Shown piece by piece: positions 1 through 11,908 of a DNA stretch of 64,000 bases. Position 1 is the stretch's first letter. The number at the start of each line of letters is the position of its first letter. Under the pieces are notes generated by a model. The model was not told the origin of the DNA. It did no database searches and saw only the letters and a program-made list of their open reading frames with translations. Origin of the DNA: Rhynochetos jubatus (lineage: Eukaryota > Chordata > Aves > Eurypygiformes > Rhynochetidae); the NCBI GenBank assembly GCA_027574665.1, contig CM050648.1, forward strand, positions 44,797,700 through 44,861,699. The letters are read 5' to 3'. Both the position numbers and the translations under genes were made by a program.

Positions 1-84
1 TAGCAGTGTTAGGTTTTTGGTTTGAATCGATGATCTTAAAGGTCTTTTTCAACCTAAATGATTCTATGCTTCTATGATTTCGAT
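1..84 (+). mobile_element. CR1 LINE 3' end, cut by window edge
   Basis: The first bases match the terminal part of an avian CR1 retrotransposon: a diverged 'gatgatcttaaaggtc' block, the 'tttttcaacctaaatg' block and then repeated 'attctatg'-type units at about 60-80. Only the non-coding 3' end is visible; the body lies outside the window to the left. Mismatches to the motifs seen in the other copies here suggest an older insertion. No coding potential. Confidence 0.85.
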
Positions 85-3000
85 TAAAAGTAAGCATTTT
101 TTCTCCTGGAGAATGGGTAAAGGAAATTCCCCATTCTTAAACTCTTACACCACATTTTGCAAGCTAAATTTTGCAGACTCTTCAGAAGGTCCCTTTCTAT
201 GAATATCCACATATTTGTCTTTTTCCCTATACTCTTTTACATTGAATCCTTTTTCCTACCCTCCCTCTAGAACTCAAATTTCCAGGATAACCTCCTTCTT
301 TGCTTTCAAGCCTCTTTATTTAGAAGACACAGAGGTCATTAGCTGATAGTTCCGAAATGTCCTGGTAAGGACAGGAAGATCATCTTCTGATAATTGCTTT
401 ATTTTCACTGTCCATACAGTCTAAACAAACGAACCCCCCCTCCCAGTATACATGCACCACATTCTCAAAATGCTTCACTGAAATATAATGTAGACAGAAG
501 CAGAGTATTCTGTTCACAAATTTTAGGATTTTCCTAAAAAGACTAGTTTGATGGGATTTTCAGTTTTCAACAGCACTGGCAGTCAAGCTCCTCATAAAGA
601 CCTAAAGTCTATCAAAGAGTATTTATTGTAAAATTCTGCTTTGTCTTCTATGCAGATCTTTTGGTGTGTTTACATTTAAAGATGATCTGCTGGTTCCTTC
701 AGGTTTAACCTCACTGTGCACATAGAATATGAAGTAACACACGTTCTAATTTTAAGCAACTAAAACTGAAAAACATTTTAAGAATTAAAAAAGCCTTTGC
801 AAAATATTGTTTAGAAAAGTCTATAGTGAATACAACAGCTGTAGAATATTGAGTCTGAACTGATTTTAGCCTATAAGAAACATTTTCATAGGGCAGAAAT
901 CATTCTTTCATGGAAGTAACACAGGCAGAGGTCAACTACAAAAGGAGTACTGAGCTGCAGGACTGAAAGGGACATACTGTCCCACCTCATAAATTCATCA
1001 CTGTTACAAGACAATCTCTTGGGGTTTTTTTTTCCAGGAATTTATGCCCAGGAACAAGGTCAGGAGACAGATACATTATTTATTTATCCGTTTTTCTAGA
1101 AAGACTTATAACATTATCAGAAATGCATGGAATATCTAACAGTCTTAGGAGAAAAGTCACTATCACATTTTGAGATCAGTGATTTCAAAAGCCAGAGCCT
1201 GCAAAGTCTGAGCATACAATGTTGCATATAGGTAAGTATTTGCATATAAAGGACTTTGCAAAGGGAGATGATAATTTCTTACCCAGTTTTCAATTTTTCT
1301 ATCATAATCCATTCCATACTATTAGTTATAAAACCTAATTATTAAAATTATAATTGTTTTAAGCTAAATTGACAATTACCTACACTGAAAAACCTTGTGC
1401 TTTTAATGTTTCAGCTAAAAATATAACTATTTCATAGTTGCTTCTTGGAATCCAGAAGGAATTTCCTCTCTTTTCATATCATGATTGAGGAAAATATATT
1501 AAAAGCTATTAAAGTGGCAAATTGTAACCATCTCCAATGCCAGCATAGGTTGCATATTTTCCAAAGAATTAATTATTTCGCATTTGTTAAAGCATTTCTT
1601 TTTTTTTTTTTTTACCTACTGTGAAGTTGTTAAATGTGTTTTTGAGCACAGTCTTTGAAAGTGTTAGACAGTCATAGAAGCTCCATTCATAGCCTTGGCA
1701 TTTCTTCTCATTGAAAGCACACAGCTTTTCTTCAGACAGTCTAGCATACACTCTCCCAACACATGCCTCTCCAGCGCTCCAACAAGGCAAATCAGCCTGG
1801 GCTTAGTTTTAATTCTATAAATTGCAGTGAAACTCTTGTCCTAAAACTGTGACACTGAAGAAAGTTAACTGTTTTGGCTCTCCAAGTGCTCAATTGTATA
1901 TTTGGTGAAATACAAATGTTAAGTGAAGTCTTCCTTAACACATTACTTGAGAAAAAAAAGAGAAAACACAATCCCATTCTTCCATTTACGCATTCCCCAG
2001 TTCCACCTATGTATTCAGAGCATCATTCTTGCCCAGCTGCTGTCGAAACACCTGAGCTAGTACAGCAGCTCAGACTCAGAAGCAGCACAACCTTTTTCGT
2101 ATGTACTCCATGACTTAGCAGCCCAAACTGATGCAACCTTCGAAATTTGGAGCATCAATTATTCATTTTTCTTCTTTTCACATGTTAATTTTGGACAAAT
2201 GCAAGACTATATTTTGTATTGACTGTATTCTGACACATTAAGGTTCCTTCCCTCTAGTATAACAATATTGGTATTCCTAGTATATCTAGCATATTCTCAA
2301 AATACTTAATGTTGGTGGAAAGCTCATGACAAAATGCATTTCCAGAAAGATATTTCTCAGTCTAACAACAGGATTCTGTTTCAGTGTTATTCTTCCCGAC
2401 AACTGAAAGCTAGAAAAGATGTCACACATCTTTAGATACTTATTTGCCAGCAGAAAATAAAAGCAATAGAAAAGGACTGTAGTTTATGTCCCATTGTTGC
2501 ATTACACTACAGGTGATAGGACAGCATGTCTGTAAGCTCCACTGTTCAGACAAAGGATACATTTTGTCTCTGTACTGACTTTGGTGACTGTAAGGTTCAC
2601 AGGAATTATGCAAAGGTAGAAATACTGATATTCTCAACCACCTCCTCATGGCCTTATTTATCTCTGACTCTGAGCCAGTCTGCTAACCAGCAGTCAATGA
2701 GTAGACAAAAAGGTGTGAAGTCTACCACATTCCTTTCCCAGCCACAGTCAGTGATCTAAAGAAGTCGTCCCAGAACATTTGTTAATTTTACTCATAGGTA
2801 AAGCCAAGAGTTGTCATTTGGATGTCATAAAAGTTTTGTTCAAGTCAGTTTCACAAGTCATTAGCTATCAGCTGAAATCCCCATTTCCCTAACTCACATA
2901 CGAGCCATTACATCATACCACTGTCAATTGAAAAAGATGACAAAAATAAACTCTCCAAAGAAGCAGCACATTCTTACATTTTCATTAATTTAAATTCTTG

Positions 3001-4105
3001 CACTAAAGCTCTCAAACTAAAGAGAAACCAGAATATTGAGGAAGGTGAAGCTCTACCTTCTCTGCAAAGGAATCATTAACTGACAAAATGTCACTTAAAT
3101 CTACATTATTTTCAATAGGTACAATTGTCTTTCCTTGCCCTCAAGGAAAGAGGGGATGCCAAACATGAACTATGTTCCATAACCAATAAGAAAAAAAACC
3201 CAAGTAAATAAACACCACAATTGTGAGAAAATATAAGAACTCATTTTTATTGAATATTATGTGAATTGTTTCAAGTATCTGTGATATAAAAACACCAACA
3301 GAAACTGCCAAGCTATTTTTTTTACTTTGTTCATCTATACTTCCCAAGTTAGTTACTTCACAACACAGAAAATTAGGGAAGGAAACACCCTGATGGATGC
3401 AGAAGAAATGCAGGAGGCAAGCAAAAAGGCTGGCCAGGGGAGACTGGAATTACTGATGATGACATGTCAGGCACCGTTAGGACAATAGAAAGAAAAGGAA
3501 GTGAAGTTCAGTAGGTAACAAGAATATGCAGAAGAATTTCGCCCTGAAATCATAAACACCTGAGAGAGGCTTAAGGTAATACTTGATAGGGTTTAGAGCC
3601 AGCAGCAAGGAAGAAAAGTAAAATGAAAATCAAAATATTTGTTTGGACAAGGTTAATTATAACTATTTCAAATTCCAAAAGAAGGTCATGATGGAGAAAT
3701 TCAAATCAGAGGTGGGAAGGGAGATTGGTATCATGGTCAGGAAGGAGGAAAAAACGTATAAGAAATGTTAAAAGTGGTGTATGGAGGGGAAAACAGCGTA
3801 TTTTTCAAGGGACTATTTGTAACTATCCAGCAGAAGACAGTAGAGTGGGGGTGATGAGTGAATTGCCCTAGACCAAAGATGACTCCTAGACCAAAGGCCT
3901 CAGAGATTATTGAACAATCACCACTTTTCAAATTAGGAGCATTGAGGAGTAATTGCCCCTAAACCCTCCACTCATACATTGCTATAGAAGTATACTACAA
4001 AAACTCACTAAACAAAATTACATCAAAAAAATTGTAAGTCTCCACCTGGAATAAGGTGAAATCCCAAGAGCCAATTGAAAGTCACTAGACCGATATGCAC
4101 ACATA
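85..4105. other. A+T-rich non-coding stretch, no gene seen
   Basis: All open frames here are short, mutually overlapping and without recognisable domains. A 16-base T run lies at about 1598-1613. I see no recognisable repeat family, RNA gene or CpG-rich promoter. It is probably unique intergenic or intronic DNA. Confidence 0.6.
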
Positions 4106-4405
4106 TCACAGAATCACAGAATGGTTTGGGTTTGAAGGGACCTTAAAGACCATCCAGTTCCAACCCCCCTGCCATGGGTAGGGACACCCTCCACTAGACC
4201 GGGTTGCTCAAAGCCTCATCCAGCCTGGCCTTGAACACTTCCAGGGACGGGGCATCCACAGCTTCTCTGGGCAACCTGTTCCAGTGTCTCAACACCCTCT
4301 GGGAAGAATTTCTTCCTGACACCCAATCTAAATCTACCCACTTTCAATTTAAACCCATTACCCCTTGTCCTGTCATTACAGGCCCGTGTAAAAAGTCCCC
4401 CCAAG
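4106..4405 (-). mobile_element. CR1 LINE fragment, 5'-truncated
   Basis: Read on the minus strand, this is a CR1 3' end. The plus strand starts with 'tcacagaatcacagaatgg' (the terminal repeats in reverse), then the complement of the 3' UTR, then about 200 bases matching the end of CR1 ORF2. It matches the corresponding end of the 20586-22138 copy closely over its whole length, so both belong to the same or a sister subfamily. The 5' truncation falls near 4405, in the part encoding the ORF2 C-terminus. The ORF2 remnant is dead: it is a fragment with no promoter and no RT domain. Confidence 0.93.
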
Positions 4406-4439
4406 TGGGGGAAGAACGCATACATAAATACATATGAAG

Positions 4440-4576
4440 AACATAAACAGGTGTTCAAGGAACATGTACACATGGCACTTGAGGACATGGTCTAGTGGGT
4501 ATGGTAGTGTTGGGTTGGTGGTTGGACTAGATGATCTTATAGGTCTTTTCCAACCTTTGTGATTCTGTGATTCTGT
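4440..4576 (+). mobile_element. CR1 LINE 3' end, different subfamily
   Basis: A second CR1 tail begins about 40 bases after the truncated end of the previous copy but points the other way. It carries 'gtgttcaaggaacatg', 'gttggactagatgatctta', 'ggtcttttccaacctttg' and two 'attctgtg' units. The stretch before the 'ttggactagatgatct' motif differs from that in the 20586-22138 copy, so it is another CR1 subfamily. Only the 3' non-coding end is present. Confidence 0.9.
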
Positions 4577-5274
4577 GTGTGATTTACCTAACATGAAGAT
4601 ACTAAAGTAAAATTAATGTTCAGTAATGGGCCACTTCTATGCATGTAGCAAATGATTGCAACATCACTAATGTAAGTGAGGAAATTTAGGAGGAATTTGC
4701 ATTTGCTATAACAAACTTTTTCTCAAGCATGAAATTAAATATACAATCAACAGATTCCCTATATAAGGCAGTAGTTGTCTCAAAGACATCAATTTATTTC
4801 TGCCTTTGTGGCTTCTGTAGTAATATTATTACCTTCTAGCTAGGAACTCAAGAAAACTGATGATCACTGTATTATTGGCATGAGCTTGTGATGTCTGGCC
4901 AGATGCAAACTCTAATGAACTGCACTAAAGAAATCACAGTACAGGAGCTTCAAGTACACAGTGTTTCTTTAGTGAACTCTCTAACTCTTTATTTTCTTTA
5001 CCCTTATGCGATGACTCACTCAATGAAAAATAACTTGTATGTCTGATTTCCCTTCTCAGCCTTACTCTAATGGTGGGTTTACAAAGTATCCCACTTTACA
5101 GACATCCAGGGAGAGGCTGGTGAAGTACTCATGAGCCAGAGAGCAATCACTGACAACAACTATTCTGGGAATCACAAACTTGATTCCTATTGCTGATTGT
5201 ACAGTATACCTTGCTGAAAATTATCAGACAGACAGAATATACTTCTTTATTTACAAATTATCTGCACCGTGATG
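4577..5274. other. A+T-rich non-coding stretch
   Basis: Lies between the CR1 tail and the retrovirus-like remnant. I see no open frame of note, no repeat family I recognise and no RNA gene. The left limit of the retrovirus-like element is uncertain, so part of this may still belong to it. Confidence 0.5.
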
Positions 5275-6050
5275 CTTTTTAAAACGGTCCCAAAGAGCCT
5301 CCAGCTTCCTCCTCATTTAACATAATTCTATCTCCCCCTGTAAGAGAAACTCGCCACGCATACTCAACTTCTGACTCCTCCGAATGACTGGAGAATTTCT
5401 CCTGTATCTTTGCCAGTTCTGCTGGTGATCACAGAATTGTGCACGCAGTGGTGGGAATCTCAACTTCGCTGTCAACAGCAGTTTCAGTTTTAACCAGGGG
5501 TCGGATGGGAATTGGTTGAGTTTGGGGATCGGGGGTCTCTTCTACATCATCATCATCACTGTCAAACCAGCTGACAGTTCCAAGCTGCAGGGTTTGTACT
5601 GCATATTAATCTACGAATCTGCCTGACTGGAGCAGAAGGTTGCACCTTATCTAATAGCAGATTAATTCTTTTTCTAAGAGTTGTTTAAAATGACTATTTT
5701 CACTCACAAACTTATCAACTCAAATTACTAATTTTTCTCCTGTCTCCCTCTCAAAGGCCAGTGATGACTTCAGCACCTCAATTTCCAGTTTCAGAGTTGC
5801 ATATTCTACTGCCGAAATTCGTATGGGAGCAGGAGCTTCCTTAGCTTCTTGCTGAGCACAAGACAAACAGGCACCTAAAACCGCACAAACGACACCTTTA
5901 TCTTTTTTCACTCTACCCTTTTGCACAGCCTGACACTGCATAATGCGTTCTACCACTTTCTCTTCATCATTCCAAAACTTTTGAGCCTGCTCCTTCCCAG
6001 CCTGGGAAGGGGCACAGTCTGCAGCAGCTCATCCATGGCAATCCTGTCCG
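5275..6050 (-). pseudogene. gag-like remnant of the endogenous retrovirus-like element
   Basis: The longest open part is 5720-5956 (78 codons). It is lysine- and glutamate-rich, has a cysteine-containing segment near residues 24-34 and, at about residues 48-78, leucine/isoleucine spacing compatible with a short coiled coil. The frame before it (toward 6050) continues in a different reading phase, and the sequence after it (toward 5275) is broken by stops. It includes an acidic run encoded by GAT repeats at about 5545-5558. I see no protease, CCHC zinc knuckle or reverse-transcriptase motif. It is therefore a broken, inactive structural-gene remnant. It follows the leader directly in the same orientation, which is the main reason for calling it gag. 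It could instead be an unrelated decayed frame. Confidence 0.42.
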
Positions 6051-6636
6051 TGAGGCCAATTTTTCTGTTGCGTTTAAAGGCAAAGTAAAATGGCAGAAAA
6101 TAAACCCCCTTCCGCTGCAGCTTATCCTCAGCTATCAGAGGGGCTGGGGGTGTCTGCGCTTAGATCTGAGTGATGCCCAATTCGCACCCTGTAAGTCTGG
6201 TTGCATGCAATGTACTGAACTATCACAATTACAGATGCACGAATAGCGCGATGCACTATCGGTCTACTCTCATTCAATGAACTAGCACGGCCAGACTGAA
6301 GCAGTTTGGTCGTGTTCAATAACAACTCTCATGGCTAGAGTAATGAATAGTGTGATTTATAGAGGTAACAGAAGTTCAGATCCTTTTGGATTACCAGTGA
6401 TGGTATGCTGTCAGCAAAAGTACGTGCAAGTAATATAGTGACATACAGCAACATACAATTACTCAAGAAATATAGAAGCATAAAATAACTTCATATAGAG
6501 AGACATATGTAAGTTGGCTAGGAAGATACTTAGTGTAACAAAGAGTTTAAATCTCACCTGAGGCATCCCTACTGGGGGGAGAGAGGCTCAGCCGCTCGAC
6601 TGATCCTGGAAGTCAGAGGGGTCTGTGATGGTATCT

Positions 6637-6728
6637 GCTCTAGATGAACCTGCTTTGGCAGCGGAGTTGGACTAGATGATCTCCAGAGGTCCCTTCCAAC
6701 ACTGACCATTCTGATTCTGTGATCTTCC
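6637..6728 (+). mobile_element. Short CR1 LINE 3' end inside the retrovirus-like leader
   Basis: Contains 'gagttggactagatgatct', 'aggtcccttccaac' and 'attctgattctgtg', the diagnostic CR1 3' end, in plus orientation. Only about 90 bases remain. It is bordered by an imperfect direct repeat (6621-6636 and 6736-6751, 15 of 16 bases identical), which may be a target-site duplication. It is opposite in orientation to the host element and must be younger than it. Confidence 0.88.
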
Positions 6729-6778
6729 CTGACTGGTCTGCGATGGTATCTTCCCTAACACCCCTCCTCTCTTAAGCC

Positions 6779-6788
6779 ATTTTTATAC
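6779..6788 (-). promoter_or_regulatory. TATA box of the retrovirus-like LTR
   Basis: On the minus strand this reads as a clear TATAAAAAT element, about 220 bases upstream of the candidate splice donor at 6557/6558. A start site would be expected near 6755. The later CR1 insertion (about 6637-6728) now lies between the presumed start site and the splice donor. Confidence 0.4.
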
Positions 6789-7270
6789 TACTTTTTACCT
6801 TTCAGGTGGAGCTTGAGTGACTCTAGCCATACATATCTTCATTACAATAGGTGTAAAATATTCTCGCTTTTAAAGGTATAGGCTAGGAAAACTCCAGAGC
6901 ACATGCTGAGTGAGGGGTGGTTGCACTCAGGGGCGGGTAGCTTTTGGGATGGAGGTGTGTTTTTGTATTATAATGAGATAATAATGAGCAAAGTTCACCT
7001 AAAGGACAGCATTTTGTCAAAAAATGACAGACTTTTGACAGGTGCCTGACAGGTCCAGGGTATCAAATACGCAGCTTATCAGTTCCATAGGACCTTCAAG
7101 TTCCCGTATCAGTTCAGAGCCTGGCTACGGTGTCTCCACTCTGCTCCACCCTCCACACAATTCCTCTTAGAGTCAGCACACCAAGTTCCCATGGTGATGC
7201 TAACATCTAGGGTTTCCTGGGGAATTACCATGGTACAGGTTCTCTTCATATCAACCACATTCCACCCTGG

Positions 7271-10200
7271 ACGTCTCTTCCATGCTGTACCTTTTCTTAA
7301 GATGTGAATATAAATTTAATTCCCAAGTCACCTCCAGTAAATATTCCACAGTCAAGAATTAGTAATTTTGATATGCAACTTTTTAAATAATAATAATAAC
7401 AGTTATGAACATTTAGACAGGAATTCTGTGTGAACTTAGAAGCATGTATTTCAACAAACCGAGCAATACTTAAAAGTGTAGAAAAAATTGTGGCTTTTAG
7501 GAGGATGCAGCTAGATGCATGGTTGCCACACTGACATTTCCTCAAGTATTTTCAGCCCAAAGTCATGCACATTCACAGAAAAACAACCTTTCTAATAAAA
7601 GAAAAAAAAAATCACATCTCCAACCATTTAATGCTTTCTCCATAAGACCCAGGAATTTTAACTAATTGATTCTGATTGCTAAGCCAGAACCATGGAGAAT
7701 GGAAGACACAGTAATGTTTTTAATATCTGTCACTTTTAAGAGCTTCTTCTCTACCTAAGACAAACAACAAGTTTCAGAGACAAGCTAAGAACAAAACAGC
7801 AAGGTGAGCAGGTTCTTAATACCTAGTTTGACCTTCAGTTGGACAATGTTTATTTTAAACCACTGTTGAAATGAATGAAATTATGTGAGGTTTTCCATGC
7901 TGCTGAAATCACAGGTCAATACCTCAAACACGTAAGGAACAGTGTGGAACAGCGTAGCGTGCTTTTCCCAGGATGAGGTAAATAGAAATTCTACTATCAT
8001 CCTGAAACTGCTGCTGTTTTCAAATGGTGTGAAAACAGGGCCTACAGTCAAGTGGGTTTAAGTAGACTAACTTTGAGATGCCATCAGCATGAGTAATTAT
8101 GAGTAGATCTGCACCAGATAAGAAAAGATAACATGGTATTTACGAAGTACAGTAGAAAGGACAGATACTCACACTTCATCCACAATGACAGATCTAGTGA
8201 AATGCCAGGATTTCCTTGTTACAACCATTGAAGTTTATGTAACAGCAAAGTTATCATTTCTTGAAGGCTGATGATTTAGTGTGGTTAACTATTTCAGCAG
8301 CTGTACTTAAGTAGTTATCAGATAAAAGCACACATCATTCTGCAAGGTCATTAGATTTTGGGTCTCATCTGATTTGAGAAATTCTCCAGACATACAAAAT
8401 AATTTCCTAATATTATACTCAGGAATAACTGAAAGGTGTGTCAGAAGTGTATCTCTTTTTATTCACACGATTTAAGAATGACATCTGTGGCAGAAACAAT
8501 GCTGTATTAAAGGCAGTGGGAAATCCTTTGAAAACACAATGACATGACCAACACAAGCAACATCATTTGTACAGATTTAGGAAATCAAAAGGTCAAGAAA
8601 AGCAGAAAAATTAGAAAATTACAAAGTTGCTTGTTTGCAATTATCTCATGGCTCAGTCTGAAAAAAATTAAAAATCAAGACAGCAGTTGAGTCATTGAAT
8701 CATCACTATTTTTCTTTTCGCTAGGGGTAGTTAATGTCCTACCAGACCTTTGGAGGAAAAGTAGAATTTACCATGTGAAGACCTACAAATATTTCCCATA
8801 TTATTACTGATAGATAACAGTGGTTGGTAAGATTTTAGTAGAAGGTAAATCCTCTCATTTCGCAATGTTAGCTCTTCTGTAACACACAGCTAAGTTTAGG
8901 CCAATTGTATTCATAAAGGACAGCACTGAGCATCCTCGGCCCGGCTCATTCATATTTAGGGTGAAAGTTTTGAGTTTTTGCACTGTTCCCTGTGCATAGA
9001 GGTAAACTTTAGCAGCCTTTGAAGACCACTGGAGCCTTCAAATTAGTGACAGTGAAAGGCCAAAGATGGATGACAAGAATATGCATATGAAAGAAATGAT
9101 AAACTGTCAAAAAAAAGTGATATCCTCAAAAGCCTGGAATTATCCTTAAATATAAAGCCTCATCATATACTATTTTCTATGCAAGTCTTAATTTCTCTTT
9201 TTTATAATGTCTCAAATATATTAGAACAGTCATACAAATGAAGCTCAGGACCAAGGGCATTAGTTGAATTAAAGAAGTGGATACAAAGTTAACATTTGGG
9301 CAATGAAGTATAGCATACAGCCATATTGTTCTCAGAGCTTTTGCTTAAGAATTTTTTTCTAAGTTCCCACGTTAAATATTCTAGAATTTAGATCCTAAAA
9401 GATTAAAGTTATAGATGATTTCTTATAAAACAAAATATCAGTGCAATCTAAACCTTAGCAATTCTACTGTGCTTTATGGTGTAAAAGTGGCAGTGCTTAC
9501 TCAGAGTGGAGAAGTGTGGGCAAAGAACTTAGGAGAAAATGGGTTAAAAATAAAGTATGTGTAATTACACCTTCTCAGCTACTTCTTTTTGAAAGCGCTC
9601 CACCTCACAGAAGATAAAATTTAGCCATGAGTCATCTCACATAACTGGGTTTTAACTGTCATTATAAAAGGGGAAGTAGCGATTCTGATATTAGAAACTA
9701 AAAATTACTTTGTGGAAAGTATGCTATTTTACCTGCTATAAATAACCTGCATTCTCAGTTATTAAAGATTAAATTCATTAAGAAGAAGAAAAGCACAGTA
9801 GAGGTGTGACTGAAAACTGACTTCTTATCACTCAGGCTACTGAATGGCCTCCACAACAAAATGTTGGGGATCCTGTGTATTTTCTATTAAACAGTTGTTG
9901 TAGAATAACATAGAGATTGGCATTCATCTGCTAGATCAAAGACTGATGCTTTACTAAGGCATCATTGAGATACTAACATTCAGCAAATTCCACTGTACTC
10001 AATAAAATTATGGACAAAAGGTCACATTAAAAACAAGAAGGGAGGCAGACTGTAAGAATTGTTTCTGATGAAAATAAGCATAAATAACATTAAATTATAG
10101 GTGCCAAAAAAGTATATAAATAAAAATGTTACTTTTTAAACATGAAAAAATGTCAAATGGAGAACAGCAAATATATTTCCTTAAGCTATTGTAATATATG

Positions 10201-11908
10201 GCCAAATGTATTTACAGCTGCCGTCATAATGTGATGAATGTTGTTTGTAGCAAGAAACACGCACAACACTTGGATGATAGCAGCAGACTTATGATCAAGC
10301 AAGGAGAAAGTTTAGAGACAACTGGAACAGTCCAAGCTTCAAGTATTATTTACTCCAGTAGCAAACTGATATCTTCATAGTGTTATTTGACTATACATTT
10401 TAATTTTATGATTACTTTATGTATTTATGGTATACAAAAAGGGAGGGATTTGGTTATGATCTTCATTTTAGAATTATGGAGCCAACAAATAGAAGAAATG
10501 CAATTTGCAGGATCTCATCCTTCTTTAACCTACACAGAATTATCATGATCAGTACTGAAAAAAAAAGTCACTATCTCACAACTGTTGGTTGTGTTGGCTA
10601 TCTCAATGTACTGGCAGAATCCTGAACAATGGATGAAAGGAATTTTAAAGAGGGAACTTTAAACCTCACCGATGTAGATGGTAGCTGGAACCAGTGCCTC
10701 CTTTTCTAATTCTTCATAATTGTCACATAACACAACATTGAACGAACAAATTATCAGCTATAACATGATTTGTCATTTCTACCATGATTTGTTACACCTA
10801 CTACATCATGTAGGCCACATCTCCAAATAATGACGAAATTATTGAAGCAGCTAACATGTTCTGATCATAGTTAGTGTATTTATATTATCTTCAGTTGAAT
10901 TGCAAGGCAGTACTAGCATCCTCACTTTACAAGTGAACTAGACCATGTGTCTTCAAACAGAAGATCTGGGCTGAAAGATTTGTGAATGATCACAGGATAT
11001 TTTTTCATCAAATAATACTTAATCCTAAGCAACTGCTGATCACCAGTCATTTTTTTCCAGGATGGATGATTGAAACAGTTAGGTGGAGCTCGTTCACTGT
11101 CCCTTCTCTTCCTTTTTTACTCATGATCTAATAATTAACATAATTAGCTTACTAAACCCCCATGTGATCTTGTGAAAACTTGTGAAGCTCCTGTTGCAGA
11201 ATGCTGGTATCTTATAATAAACAGAAAGCACTGAGGGGAGATTTAGTTAAGAATTAAAATGTCAGGACACTTGAAGGAAACTTCTTTGTCATAGATGGGC
11301 ACTAAGTCAGTTAAATATGTTGCTTTCTTTTTTCCAAGCAAGACACATTTCTCAGAAAGGCACTCGCACATCCAAAGATGATACAACATAGAAACAGCAG
11401 TCAGCACTGGTTAACTCTGGGAAGAAGAGTACATTATGTTTGGAATATTCATCAAAACTCAGGTGCCTGCCACAATGACAGCAAAAATTCAATGCAAACA
11501 TCTACTAGTTCTTACAATTCCTCTCCTCTCTCATAGGCAGAATCCCCTTGGAGGATTTCCAAGGACAGACCTTCTTGAAAGTGGACTAGATATCTCATCA
11601 CATATCTTGCCTTGACAATAGCCACCAATCCCTATTTTTTCAGAGAAATACACTCAGTGATCCCAATAAACTTCCCAGTTATGCTGAAAACCAACTTGTT
11701 TTCCCAGAGCAGTATCATGATCTTGAAAGCTTATTTTATAAAAAAAAAATTGAGTGCTAATGTTTAAAGAAATATTTTTGTTCATAATTGTTTCATGAAG
11801 GAAGTTTAGAAAAATTTTATTCTCTTTCACATAGAAGTGATTCTAAACTTTCCAGGAACAGAGTTTGCAGTTTAGTGGAAGCAACATACAAAGATTCTCA
11901 TTTACACC
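7271..11908. other. A+T-rich non-coding stretch, no gene seen
   Basis: Long unique-looking sequence. Only short spurious frames are present, for example 10198-10380 and 10419-10625, which have no recognisable domain and no splice or promoter context. A short TAA run is at about 7387-7399. No mobile element recognised. Confidence 0.6.

Larger units (their letters stand above)
5275..7270 (-). mobile_element. Decayed endogenous-retrovirus-like element (LTR/leader plus start of gag)
   Basis: Read on the minus strand, the order is: an LTR-like part from about 7270; a TATA box at 6779-6788; a leader with a good splice-donor consensus (CAG/GTGAGA, plus-strand 6552-6560); and then a broken hydrophilic, partly coiled-coil frame at the expected place for gag (6050 to 5275). 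I see no pol or env and no second LTR, so this is a 5' fragment. Base composition is richer in G+C than the flanks. The order of parts is seen directly. Calling it retroviral rests on that order and on the resemblance of the coding remnant to avian endogenous gag. Class (III/ERVL-like or other) and both ends are uncertain, and no primer-binding site was identified. A small CR1 has inserted into it (see 6637-6728). Confidence 0.5.

Noticed and set aside
5275-7270. A complete provirus
   Set aside because: No pol, env, primer-binding site or second LTR can be seen; only a 5' fragment is supported.
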